The position numbers and the translations under genes are program-made. A model generated the notes under the pieces. That model searched no databases and was not told the origin of the DNA. It saw only the letters and a program-made list of their open reading frames with translations. 64,000 bases of DNA from Plasmodium relictum (taxonomy: Eukaryota > Apicomplexa > Aconoidasida > Haemosporida > Plasmodiidae). The stretch covers positions 930,001 to 994,000 of the forward strand of contig NC_041689.1 of the NCBI RefSeq assembly GCF_900005765.1, in the 5' to 3' direction. Of the stretch, positions 46,601-58,804 are shown one piece after another (positions within the stretch are counted from its first letter, which is position 1; every line of letters starts with the position of its first letter).

Positions 46601-47661
46601 TATTTCTTGAAAGGAAATATATTGCATATAAACTTATATATATTTATATGTATATTAATTTTTTTTTGTAATGTGCATATTTTTTATTCTTCAAAAATTC
46701 CATAATAAATGGTTCTATATTCATTTTAATCTTCATTTAAAATTTTGCTTATATCTAGGCCATTCTTTTTTTTTTCTTCTTTCTTTTCTTACTCTTTATT
46801 TTTATTATACTTTTATATTTTTTATATATAGGTGTATGTATAATTAAAAAATTATATATTTCTTCCTTAATAAAATATATAGTAATTTATATTTATATAT
46901 AAAAATATCTGCCAATTTATCACTTTATATTTTATACTTTTTGCATTTTAAGTATTTCATTAACTAAATATATATTTTATTTTTTTCAGATTTTTTTTTT
47001 TTAATGATATTTCTTAAATATATTTATGTAAAAATAAAATTAAAAAAGAAAAAATAAAATCAAAGATGAAATGAAAATCGAATTATACGTATTATTTTTT
47101 TTTTTTTTTATTAGTGCTTAAGAATATTTTCGATGCATTCTTAATATTATAAAAATTTGAAAAATGGAATATTATTAAATCTTTCTTTTAAAATAGAAAA
47201 AAAGTTATCAAAATTCATTGTTTTAATCTTATTTTTATTTTTATTATTTTATTTTATTTTTATTTTATATTATTGTTTATTTTAAAATAAATTAAAAATT
47301 TTCTTTTTTTACGACAATAATAGATTTTAAGGAAATTTTAAATTAAATCTTTTTTCAACATGAAAAAGAATAGTTTATATTATTAATCATTCTTTAACCT
47401 TTTAATAAACGATAAATTATTTAAAAAAGCAAAAAAAAAAAAAAAATATATTCTTATATTAAAAAATTACCTTATTAAAAAAAGGATTCGTAGATCTATT
47501 AATAATTATAATTAAAAAAAATATTTTCTTAAAATTTTTACCACAATGAAAGAAATGTAAAAACATGTGACCTAATTCAATATTTTATTCTTTACTCTTT
47601 TTATTAATTTTTATATTGTAATTTTAGTATAAATTACAAATATTTTAATTAATAATTAAAA
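46408..47661. other. Divergent spacer SF1 / SOD2
   Basis: Bidirectional promoter region with a (TA)n run at about 46555-46598. No gene is visible. Confidence 0.55.
46555..46598. repeat. (TA)n microsatellite
   Basis: A TA dinucleotide run in the SF1/SOD2 divergent spacer. Confidence 0.9.
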
Positions 47662-48071
47662 ATGAATTTTAATATTTTTATTTATTTCATATATATTTTA
47701 TTTCTTGTAGAACATAAATATTTTAAAGGTTAAAAAAATAACACAAATTTTTAATTTAAAGGAAAAAAAAATCTCACATATATAAATACAATTTTATCAC
47801 TTCTGTATTTTATCAGGTGCTCATGGATTAAAACATATTAGTAAATTAAATTATATAAATTTTAATAGGTTTCATAATTATAAAAATGGTCGATGTTTTT
47901 CTAAAGCATATGAAAGTTTATACGATAGTTGGGGTATTACGCCTTTATGGAATACAAAACCTTTCTCATTAATTAAATTACCTTTTGTAAATATAATTTT
48001 TATAATAATATACAAATACAATATATATACATATCTAATATATGACTGTTTATAATAAGCATCTATTTATG

Positions 48072-48134
<63 letters not shown>

Positions 48135-49802
48135 AATATTGTTAATATGTCACCCTTCTTAAGTGAAGAGTCCATAAAGTACCATTATAGTAAACATCAT
48201 GCTACTTATGTGAAGAATTTAAACAGTATACAAAAATATTATAAAATATATATATATATATATATGTGAATATAAATAAATGTATTCATTATTTTTTTTA
48301 TCGTTGTTAAAATGTTTAACTTTTCCTCACTTTCCTTTGAGTATTTTTTCGAAGATTTAGCAGAACAGCATAATGAACTAAAAAATTTGACATTAGAAGG
48401 TGCGTGAATATCTTAGACAATATGTTCTTAATAAATATTGTTACAAAATTTTTTAGATTCTTATCAAAAAAGGCATACATTGCTCATTTTAAATAATACT
48501 ATAATTTTTTTTTTTTTTTCAAAATATATATTTGAATATACATTAATACACATTTATAATATTTTATATTGTAGATATAATAATAAAATACAAAGGATCC
48601 ATTTATAATAATGCTGGTAATATTCTGATAATTTGAACGAATATATATTGTAAATTATTATCTTAAAATATATAGGAATAAAATGTATTTTTATTTTTAA
48701 AATACATGAAAATATATATAAAAATATGTTTTATATTATTTTTCGTATGATTATTCCTAATTTTTTAATTTTATTTTAAAATGTAATTTACTTTTTTATT
48801 TCTTTAGCCCAAATTTTTAATCATAATTTTTTTTGGATGGGTTTAAAAGAAGAAGGAGGAGGGGATCCATACGGTGAAATAAAAAAAAAAATTGATGAAT
48901 CCTTTAATTCTTTTGAAAACTTTAAAGATATATTTCTTAAAGAAGCATCAGGTATTATTTTGCTTCAATACAATGATATATGTGCTTTTTTTCTTAAATT
49001 TTTTTTTTAATTATCGTTAAATTTTAGGCCATTTTGGAAGTGGATGGATTTGGTTAATAATAAAAGATAAAAAATTAAAAATTTATCAAGGGCATGATGC
49101 TGATAATCCTTTAAAAGATAATGTTGGTAATCCCATTTTAACTTTAGGTATATAAAAAAATAACAATAACTGAAAAAAAAATTAAAAAAAAATATAATTT
49201 ATTACTTAAAATTATTTGAATATGGAAAAAAATATTAATCTTTTAAAAGAAATAATTAAGAAGACATACTTTAGAAGAAATATTTTTATATTTTAATAAA
49301 AAAATTATTTTAGTATAAAAATTGAAAAAGCCATAAAAAATATATTTATACGTCTAAAGAGCTAACATTTATAAAAATAGAAAATTTTTTTTAAAATAAA
49401 ATATAAAATCTACATAAAAAACACACAATTTATGATTTAACTAAAATAATGGAAAAAAAAAAGAATTATTTTATTAGTATCTTAACTATAAATAATTCAC
49501 GTCATTTTTAAAAATTAAAATTTATATATTTATATATTTTTTTTATTAAGATATATGGGAGCATGCATATTATGTTGATTATAAAAATTCTAGAGTTGAA
49601 TACATAAAAGGTGGGAAAGCAATTTTAAATTACGAATTATATAAAATATTTAATATTCATTTAGTTTCTCATAATGTTCATATATATATTTGAAATTACA
49701 TATAATTATTGTCTAATAATATTTTAAACTTTTTTTTTTTTAGAATGGTTTAATAAAATAAATTGGGATTTTGCCAATTATAATTTATCCATTTTAAGTT
49801 AA
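47662..49802 (+). CDS. SOD2: Organellar iron superoxide dismutase SOD2, nine exons
   Basis: Exons: 47662-47728, 47817-47986, 48135-48225, 48355-48399, 48575-48616, 48808-48951, 49028-49147, 49551-49610, 49744-49802. All junctions keep phase, giving about 265 residues. It converts superoxide to H2O2 and O2. Metal ligands: H in IKYHYSKHH, H in IFNHNFFW, and D and H in DIWEHAYY. The glutamine in AQIFNH and GHFGSGW mark the iron type. The N-terminus is a strong signal-like stretch (MNFNIFIYFIYILFLV) followed by a Lys/Asn-rich region, about 50 residues beyond the catalytic core. This fits a bipartite or mitochondrial/apicoplast targeting leader. The fourth exon is only 45 bases and the fifth 42. 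Intron 2 holds a long (TA)n run. Confidence 0.95.
48073..48129. repeat. (TA)n microsatellite in a SOD2 intron
   Basis: About 57 bases of pure TA just before the acceptor of SOD2 exon 3; it replaces the usual T-rich acceptor tract. Confidence 0.9.
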
Positions 49803-51350
49803 AAAACATAATCTCTTTCATGATTAATTTTAAATTTAATAAGTGGAAATTCAAAAAAAAAAATTTTTTTTTCATAATTTTATAATTAAAAAGAATTATT
49901 TTTTTATTTAAAAGAATTATAATTAAACACATCTTAATACATCTTGGTTTTATAAGTTATATTAAATATACATATATATACATGTACACTTTTTCGAAAT
50001 GTATGTAAAATACAAATGCAAATTTTGTAAGATTTTAAATTTGTAGAAACCTGTTTCATAATTCATGTTCTAAATGTATATATAAACGAAATATAAAATA
50101 CCTCGCATATCTTATTTTTTTTTCTGAAAAATATTATATGAATTATCTAAAATTATTTAATAGTTTAAAAGTAAATGCATTGATCCATAATTTTTCCTTT
50201 TTCTTTTTTAAACAAAAAATACTTGACAAATAAATATTTAATATAATAATTTCACTATATTTCACTTATCTCATTTCTATTTTACTATAAAAAATTTTTT
50301 TTTTCTTAAAGATGTAAAAGGTGGAAAAATATGAAGTTAATATTTGAAAGAAATAGAGAATAATATAATATTTAAAATAATGAAATAAAATAGAAGTGTA
50401 ATACCTATCGAGCATCCATATGTTTCATTCATTTTCTAAATTATCATTTTTTTTTTAAATCTTAGTATTTTTTTTAAAATCTTAATATTTTTTTAATTAG
50501 AATATTTCAAAAAATAAAAAAGATAAACTAATATACAGTAATGTATCGTTATCATAACCCAGAGCATCTACTCTTTTTTATAGCATTGCATGTATTTTAA
50601 TACATTTCTCACATAATATATATATTATCCTTTCATTGCATTTATTTTTCTTATATTCTGTATAGCATTTAACCAACACTCTTGTAAATTGTATGCTTTA
50701 AAAAGCACCATAAATAAAACAAAAACCATAATTGTTTTTTCCTTGTTTTTAATGAATTTATGTGGCATTCAACATGTTATTTAAAAGAAGAAAAAAAAAT
50801 ATTTATGTTTTTTGAATATTTATGTTTTTATTGTTTTAATTGCACCTTTCAACGTTTAATGTGAATAGTATTTGATAAATTTAAAGATCTAATAAAATTT
50901 AATTCTTAAAAACTAATACAATTTTTTTTCCTGTCATTTTTATTGTTTTAATATTTTGATTATAACCAATTTAATTATTTTATTTTATTTTTTTTTTTTT
51001 TTTTGATAATGATAAAATCCAAAATATTTATTTTTGCATTTTAGAAAAATAAAGATTATGTAAACACAGGAATACATATATTGTTATTATATTTTAATCT
51101 TCCTTATCTTTTTTTTATTATTACAATTTTTATATTTTCCCTTTATTATATTTATTCTTTTTTTAATTTTATAGATACAAAAAAAAGTAATAAAAATATT
51201 TGCAAAAAAAAAAATTGCTTTCAATTATCATGTTTTTTTTCTCTGTATCAACAAAAAAAAAAAAAAAATTAGAAAACATCAAATCCTTCTAAAAAATATA
51301 ACATAATAAAAAATACTTCTAAAAAAATATAAGAATTGGGAAAATAAAAA
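49803..51350. other. Tandem spacer SOD2 to Mei2-like gene
   Basis: SOD2 3' flank and Mei2-like promoter. A patch near 50545-50620 is less AT-rich than its surroundings, but I recognise no RNA in it. The frame at 51081-51272 has no ATG start and is not called. Confidence 0.5.
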
Positions 51351-52514
51351 ATGAATATTCAAGTAAAAGACTTTAATTTAAGTGAAGAAAGAATTAAAAA
51401 AATAATAAAAAGTAAAAGAACTGTTCATGTAAAAAACACATATATATCACCTTATGTTCTTTACAACAAAAGTAATAGTAACAATCAGTTAAAATTTAAT
51501 AAAATATTTACTAACAAAAATAGTATTTTTATAAATAATAGTTACGATTATACTAAAGAAAATTGCTATGAACAAAAAATTTTAAGAAATAAATTATTTA
51601 ATTATTTACATACTAAGTCTCTTCAAAATAGAGATGGGGAATGTGAGTTAAATACATTTACTACTATGATACAGATGAATTCAGACGAGGGAAGTGATAA
51701 AGATAATGAAACAATAATAAATGAAAATAATGATTTAGCATATAATTTAAAGAAAATTGATATTCTTAATGATAAAAATGATAATAAAAGAACAAAAATT
51801 ACTTCTAAATCAAATGAATCTAATGACTGCAACAAAATTTATAATACTGATAATATCAATAAAAAAAATAACAACACACATGAAGATATTGAAGCATGTT
51901 TCACTTTTTCAAACAATACTTATCTTGGAGATGTAACGTTACGAAATAATACGAGGTGCAATAAGAAAAAAGTTGATTTTAATGATAATTATAATTTTAG
52001 CAAAAGCTCTCCAGATGACATAATATACAAATGTGAAGATTCTATACCTCTTGGTACTATATTAAATATTCACAATTTAGATAATAGTAGTCATCTTACC
52101 ACTGTTATGCTTAGAAATATACCTAATAAGTATACTCAAAATATGCTAATGGATGTTATGAATGAACATTTTAAAGGATTATATGATTTTTTTTATTTAC
52201 CAATTGATTTTCGTAACAAATGTAATGTTGGATATGCATTTATTAATTTTATTCATCCACATTATGCTGAACTATTCATAAAATTCTTTAATAATTACAA
52301 GCTAAATGCTTTTAAGAGTAATAAAGTATGCTCAGTTACATGGGGTAGAGTACAAGGTTTGAAAGCAAATATAGAACATTACAGGAATTCAGCAATTATG
52401 ACTATACCAATACCTCAATATAAACCTATACTTTTTCAAAATGGAATAGCTGTTTCATGGCCTGAATCAGATAGACCCTTACCAGCTATTAAATTAAGAT
52501 CCCAAAAATATTGA
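51351..52514 (+). CDS. Mei2-type RNA-binding protein (C-terminal RRM)
   Basis: Single exon, 387 residues. Residues about 1-245 are Asn/Lys-rich without domains. Residues about 248-345 are the Mei2-type RRM3: TTVMLRNIPNKYTQNMLMDV, FYLPIDFRNKCNVGYAFINF and the following CSVTWGRVQGLKANIEHY. The domain is specific to Mei2 proteins, which control meiosis-linked transcripts in fission yeast and plants. The final stretch up to SQKY follows the family's short C-terminal extension. Only the third RRM is present; RRM1 and RRM2 of fungal and plant Mei2 are absent, as in other alveolate family members. Confidence 0.9.
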   Translation: MNIQVKDFNLSEERIKKIIKSKRTVHVKNTYISPYVLYNKSNSNNQLKFNKIFTNKNSIFINNSYDYTKENCYEQKILRNKLFNYLHTKSLQNRDGECELNTFTTMIQMNSDEGSDKDNETIINENNDLAYNLKKIDILNDKNDNKRTKITSKSNESNDCNKIYNTDNINKKNNNTHEDIEACFTFSNNTYLGDVTLRNNTRCNKKKVDFNDNYNFSKSSPDDIIYKCEDSIPLGTILNIHNLDNSSHLTTVMLRNIPNKYTQNMLMDVMNEHFKGLYDFFYLPIDFRNKCNVGYAFINFIHPHYAELFIKFFNNYKLNAFKSNKVCSVTWGRVQGLKANIEHYRNSAIMTIPIPQYKPILFQNGIAVSWPESDRPLPAIKLRSQKY

Positions 52515-54316
52515 AAAAAAAGGAATATAAATATATTCTGAATTTACAACTAAAATATACAAAAGATACACCTTTATATATAAATTATATTTGTAAGTAT
52601 ATTTTCATCTTTTTTTTTTTTTTTTTTTTTAAATTTACATTTTATTATCCTTATAAAAAATTTATCATTCTTATTTAAAATTATTCATAAAGTTGTTATG
52701 TATAAGAATCTGTTATTTCTTTGTTTTTTGCAAATACATTCTTATTTTTTTGATTATTTTTTTTCCCCCATTTTCCGCTTTAAAGAATAAAGTATTTAAA
52801 CGATTACTTAAAATATATGAAAATAAAAAAAATTTATATAATATAATAATGTATTAAAATTATGAATATACTATTATATAAATATCTTAATGCTCATTTA
52901 TTTTGTTATAAATAACAATCTATTATCTCTAAAAAATAAATGAAATGTTTAAGAATAATAATATATATTTATGTATATGCATACAATAGTGAGCTTATAT
53001 GTATAAAAATGTATTTTAATATATGCTTTTATAAGAGTTACATAGATATATATTTTATCAGTAAAACTTAATGTTAATATTAATGATAAAAAAAAACTTT
53101 TTTTTTCATCATCTTTTCATTATTAAATTAACAAAAAATATGAATTTGTATGTTTTCAATTTTTCTTTTGTGTGTAAATATAAATGCTACTTTTTTTTTT
53201 ATATTTTTATGTGGTTATATGAAACATTAAGATATTTTTTTTTTAAATAAATTTATTTTTACTTTTATTTTTTTTAAATAATTTCTTCACAATCACTTTT
53301 TTTTGGAGTTTGTAAGTGGAATCATAAATTCATGTATAAATATTATAATGGTAATCATTTACCATCTTAATATTTTTTATTTTTATTTTTTTACAATGTA
53401 AAACTTTTTTTACGTTTATGGTAAATAGCATATTTAAAACAATTTTGCTATCTATATTTTAGCTAGAATAGCATTAAAGGAAAATAATATATATGTATAA
53501 AAAATAAAAACCATGAAGTATAATGAATGAAAAAAAAAAAAATATTATTTAAAACATATAAAATCTTAACATTATTTTAATGAAAAATATATATATATGT
53601 ACATTTTTTAACTATAACTATAAATATAAGATATCTTTTTCTATTTTTTAAATTTAAATATATGTATTAAAAAATTTTTACTATTTTTTTTAATAAAAAA
53701 GTGATATATTAAAATAAAATAATAATTTTACAATTTAATTACCCCCCTAAAAATACTTCATATTATTTAAATATAAGATAAACTAAAATTACAATACATA
53801 TATAGTTGAAATTTTTTTATTTTCTAGACGAGATATTAATTACACAAAAAAAAATATTTTAAATAGAACCGTTCTTCTGATTTATCGTATTTTCTCTTTC
53901 CTTAAAATAACTTTTACTTGAAAAAAAATATAACATTTTAATTATTTTAAATATCAGTATTAATATTTTTTTATTATTGTATAAATTAATTACATATTAT
54001 TAATTATCGAAATTATTTTTCTTTTTTTTTTCAATTTCCATTATTTAAATGTATGAAACATAAAAAAGTTTTTTTTTGTAATTCAGGTTAAAATTAAAAA
54101 ATAATAATAAAATTGAATAATGTATCTATTCATAAATGAAAAAATAATTAAATCTGTTAGTTTTAATTTTAAAGTCCGAATATTTTTTTTATTATTGAGA
54201 TAAATATACATTAGGAAATACTATTTTTAAGCTTTGTCCTTTTTATTAAAAAAATATTTCATTTAATCAACTTTCGTAATATCTTTATATAATTTTTTTA
54301 TTTTAATTTGCACATT
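52515..54316. other. 1.8 kb tandem spacer
   Basis: Mei2-like 3' flank and EGF-gene promoter; no coding frame or RNA is seen, only AT tracts. Confidence 0.55.
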
Positions 54317-55108
54317 ATGATTGGACTTTGTTATTTGATTATAAAATTATTCCTGTTTTTTTATTTTCAAAATAAATTTCATATTATTTACTGTCAAAAT
54401 TGTGATGGACAACATAACTGCAAAAATGAATGTTTTATATTAAATGATGATAAAAGGATATGTTTATGTGATAATGATGAAAAGGGGATACATTGTAAAG
54501 AAAAATGGAATGTTTGTGAAAACGATTGTAATATAAAAGGTATTAAAGAATCATGTTCTGTTGCTTTATGTAAAGCAGGTGATATATATTCTTTTTATTC
54601 TTTTTTTTTTTTTTTATTAATAATATTAACAACGATATATAAAACAATAAATATATATATAATTTCTTGTCATAAGGAACATGTAATCCAATTGAAACAG
54701 AACCATATTATAAATGTGAATGTGGAGATTTTTTTAAAGGAAAAAATTGCGAAATTGAAAATAATCCTTGTACACTCCCTGACACTAATCCATGTTTAAA
54801 TGGTAAATGCATTTTTATTTCTAAACTTAATAGAATTATCTGTGAATGTAACAATGGATGGACACAAAAAAATATACAAAATTCAACATTGTTAAATTGG
54901 GGAAATCAAAAGGTGGAAGTTCCTCCACCATGTGATGGTTAAACAGATATATTATTATAAATTATTGAACTTATAAATACATATTATTACTTCTTGAAAT
55001 AAACTTTTTTTTTATTTAATTTTTATAGAGCAAATAAAAAGAGGATTATCAAAATATGTTATTTATCATACGCCAAGTTAAAATGGAATTTTTTATTTTA
55101 TTTTACTC

Positions 55109-55140
<32 letters not shown>

Positions 55141-55298
55141 CTTTTTTTTTAATTGTAGCTTCCTACGCCATGTGGTGGCTGATATATGTAATAAGTGTGC
55201 TTGTCTTATTCTTATGCTGTTGTAATGTATGTTTTGATTTTTTTTCAAATTCAATGTTTAATTATTTTGGAAGACTTAACAATAAAAAAAAAGATTAA
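54317..55298 (+). CDS. EGF-like membrane protein, four exons
   Basis: Exons 54317-54578, 54677-54937, 55029-55076 and 55159-55298 join in phase, giving about 236 residues. The start is the first ATG; the frame is open upstream but without ATG. A hydrophobic signal peptide (LCYLIIKLFLFFYF) is followed by three Cys-rich EGF-like modules: C-x-C-x-C patterns around CDGQHNCKNEC...CLC, CNPIETEPYYKCECGDFFKGKNC, and CLNGKCIFISK...CECNNGW. Then come a Pro/Cys linker (VPPPCD), a transmembrane segment (WWLIYVISVLVLFLCCC) and a short cytoplasmic tail ending NNKKKD. A type I surface protein is the simplest reading. It is not one of the MSP EGF proteins, as it has no GPI signal. Function is unknown; the last exon encodes the membrane anchor and tail. 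Confidence 0.9.
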
Positions 55299-55497
55299 AA
55301 CACTTATGTTTTCTAGTTTCAGTTTTATGAAAATATGTAAATATTATATATATATAATTATCTTAATTCAAAGAATGATAAAAATTTTAATTCACTACAA
55401 AAAATAAATTTAAATAATTTTTAAAATTTTAATATTGTTGATAAAATAGGTATTTAGACATATATATAATATATTTTAAAATATGTTTCATTTTAAT

Positions 55498-55502
<5 letters not shown>

Positions 55503-55541
<39 letters not shown>
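55503..55541. repeat. (TA)n microsatellite
   Basis: A TA run just after the stop of FNR, in the short convergent gap with the EGF-like gene. Confidence 0.9.
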
Positions 55542-55546
<5 letters not shown>

Positions 55547-55556
55547 TCATATAAAG

Positions 55557-56609
55557 TTAATAAACTTCTACATGTATTCTTTTTTTTTTTTCTTCATTAA
55601 AAGTTCCATCAGCTTTTATAATATCTATAATTTTTTTTCTTATGGATTTATGACCACATATATAAAGTTCACTTTTATTTTCATTAAAAAGTTCTAAAAA
55701 TTCTTTTTTTTTGTTGAATATTTCATCCTGAACATAAAAAGATGTTCCATCCATTTTTTTTAAAGAGGAAAAAATATAATGAATATGTAGATTATTTGCA
55801 TATATCTTTTTAAAATATTCCAACTCATTTATATATAAAATGGAATCTTCATTATAAACACCGTAATATAAATGTATTAGACCATTATAATTTGATTTTT
55901 TTTTCATATTATTTTTATCGTATCCTAAGATTTTTTTTAAAAAAGAAATATAAGGAGAAATACCTGTCCCTGTTGCAATCAAAATTAAATTTTTATTTTT
56001 TTCAACAACATCATTTGGTAAAATAAAATATCCATGAGATCCTGTTAAATATATATCATCATTTTTTTTAATATTGTTTATAAAACCAGAACAATAACCA
56101 TATTTTAATTTTATCACTCCGTTTTCATTATCTTCGTATTTATGAATCCTTATAGCAACAGACAAATTGTCAGAATTACTTGATGATATGGAATATAATC
56201 TTGCATGTTTTTTTATTTTCTTATCATCATTTTTATTACCATTTACCACACTATCAATTTTGCAATAATATGGTATAATCCCACATGACTGTCCTTCTAA
56301 ATACTTGAATTTTCCATGATGGCATATTTCAATGTTATAAACGTCATTTAGAGAATTTTCTCTCACTAACTTTATTTTATCGACTACTTTACATTTTAAA
56401 GGATTTTTCATAGTATATAAATTGATATAATTATTGCATTCTTTATTATTCCAGCATCTAAAATTTTTCTTTTTTTTAAATGCTCTTTCTAAAAATAATA
56501 TCCTGTTGTTTGCTATTTTATTTTTTATTTTATATTTATGAGCATGCTTGTTATCTGAAATTATTCCATGTATTAGAAATAATAATATTATTACAAATTT
56601 AATTTTCAT
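55557..56609 (-). CDS. FNR: Apicoplast ferredoxin-NADP+ reductase
   Basis: Single exon, 350 residues. FNR moves electrons from NADPH to ferredoxin in the apicoplast, feeding isoprenoid (IspG/IspH) and Fe-S synthesis. The signal peptide (IKFVIILLFLIHGIISD) and a basic, Asn/Lys-rich stretch up to about 80 form a bipartite apicoplast leader. The FAD site is RLYSISSS with the following GYCSGFI; the NADP site is ATGTGISPYISFLKK; ELYICGH and the terminal HVEVY complete the plant-type signature with a C-terminal Tyr. No frameshift or insert is seen. Convergent with the EGF gene 258 bp away. Confidence 0.96.
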   Translation of the reverse strand: MKIKFVIILLFLIHGIISDNKHAHKYKIKNKIANNRILFLERAFKKKKNFRCWNNKECNNYINLYTMKNPLKCKVVDKIKLVRENSLNDVYNIEICHHGKFKYLEGQSCGIIPYYCKIDSVVNGNKNDDKKIKKHARLYSISSSNSDNLSVAIRIHKYEDNENGVIKLKYGYCSGFINNIKKNDDIYLTGSHGYFILPNDVVEKNKNLILIATGTGISPYISFLKKILGYDKNNMKKKSNYNGLIHLYYGVYNEDSILYINELEYFKKIYANNLHIHYIFSSLKKMDGTSFYVQDEIFNKKKEFLELFNENKSELYICGHKSIRKKIIDIIKADGTFNEEKKKRIHVEVY

Positions 56610-58804
56610 TTAAATAAATTTTATTGTTTTATAATTTTCAAAAAGTACTTAATATTTTTCTATATATATAAAAGCATACGTACATATATATATATATATC
56701 TTAATGGTCAATATTTTTATAAAAATTTTATTATTATAAAAAAATTATCAGAACATATCAATGGAAAATAGGAGAAAAAAATAAGATATAAGATAGTTTT
56801 TTTATTAATTTTTACATTTTTCTCAATTTTTAATAATTAAATAAATTCATTTATTTATTTATTTAAAAAACAATAGTAATAATAATACACCTAAATTATG
56901 AAAATAATTTTATTTACATCTAATTTTTTGTATTACATAATTATATTCAAAAAAAATTAAAAAATAAATTTATATAAAATTTTTTATTTTGTGTATTGAG
57001 AATTGGAGGAATGTTATTCTTAAATATTTCATTTTTTATTTTCGTTAGAATGAAAGAAACATAAATGATATGTTAAAATTTTTATAAAACACCACTTTTT
57101 CTATTAATGATTATATATCTTTTAATTTCTTATCCTTACTATTTTATTAACTTATCAATATTTTTAGAGTAAAAATATTATTAGTTTATTATTCTTTTTT
57201 CTATTTCATTTTTGTATTAGTTTATATAATTTATTCCTTTTACATAACTTATCAATAAAATATCACTGTGAATTTTTTTTTCAAATTTTATTTGAATTTA
57301 ATGCTGTTTCATTTATTTTTTGAAACCCCAACTTATAATTTTTCTATTTGAATCTGTTAAATTGAATAGATATCTCTTTATATGATGTTCTTAATAATTT
57401 TAATATGCATAAAAATAGAATACATATATATATATATACATGTGTATAATTGTTTTCACAATTTTTTGTTTAAATTCTATACAGTAAATATATTGATTTC
57501 CCTTTTTATTTTTCCTATGATTATTCAAAATATAGTTATTTATTAATAATATTTAATTCAAAAAAATTAGCCATATAGACTATTTTACGTATTCTATTAA
57601 ATTTTTAAAGCTTCTATAATTTTTTTTTTTTTTTTATAATAAATAATAATAAAATAATAATATGATCATATAAATATTATTTATTGTTATATATATTAAA
57701 TAAGAAAAAAAAATATATATTTTGAAATATTTATATTTTATAAAAAAGAAATTTCAGATATTTTTTTTTAATTTTACAACTTTACATAAGAAAATATAAT
57801 TTTTATTTTTAAACAGCAAATAACATAATTTTTGCTATAATAAAAAAAAAATATATACAACTATGAAATCTTCTCATAAATAGAAATATTTGTACCTTTT
57901 TTTTTCTTTTTCTTTTTCTTTTTTAAATTAAAAATACCTCTACGAAATGTAAAAAAAAAAAATAAATAAATAATAAAAAAAGTAATATTAGAAATTATAT
58001 ATATATTAATTATATTTTTATAAATGATTATGAAATAAATATTTATTTTTAAAAATATATTAGGTAAAACAAATTAAATAATTTTGAACAAATAAAAAAT
58101 ATGATAATAAAGAGAATTAGAATAACTAAAAAAGAGATATTAAACGGCATAGTTAAAAAAAAAATGTATTATTTTATATGAAATAATGTGTTTATAAATA
58201 TGTTAATTAATCACCATATTTATTATATAACTGAGTATTAATGCCAAATGTTTAAAAAAAAAAAAAAAATCACATCAAAATTATTTTTTAAAAAAAGTGA
58301 AATTAACAATATTAGCAAAAAATATTTATTGTAAAAATAAAAAACTATAATCATATAAAAAAAAAATTAAAAAAAAAAAAAAAAATATATTGACTATAAA
58401 ATTAAAGTGTTTAATAAAAAAAATAAAATAAAATTAAATTTCATTAATCTATGTTTTATAAGAAAAAAATAAAATATAATTTGATTGTAAAAATATCTCA
58501 CATAAATTAATTTTTTTAAAAAAAAAGAAAGAAATCACACCAAAAAAATTTATATAGATATAACTTGATAAAAGAACATTATATTGAAAAAAAAAAAAAA
58601 ATAGTTAAAATGAAAATAATGTTTTTATGAACTCATAAAAAAAAAAAAAATAAAGAATTAAATGAAAGCAAATATAACTAATAGTTTAATTTAAAAAAAA
58701 TATCTTGATATATTTTTTTTTTTTTAAAATATATTAGTTAAAATAAATTTGCAAGATCTTTAATAAGGTATAAATAATTTAAAATTATATTTATAAAGAA
58801 AAAA
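56610..58804. other. 2.2 kb divergent spacer FNR / NAB2
   Basis: Bidirectional promoter region; no coding frame or RNA is recognised. Long A-runs crowd the last 500 bases before NAB2. Confidence 0.55.

Noticed and set aside
49750-49932. Minus-strand frame over the end of SOD2
   Set aside because: Antisense to the last SOD2 exon and low complexity.
51081-51272. Frame just upstream of the Mei2-like gene
   Set aside because: It has no ATG start and is T-rich noise; not a gene.
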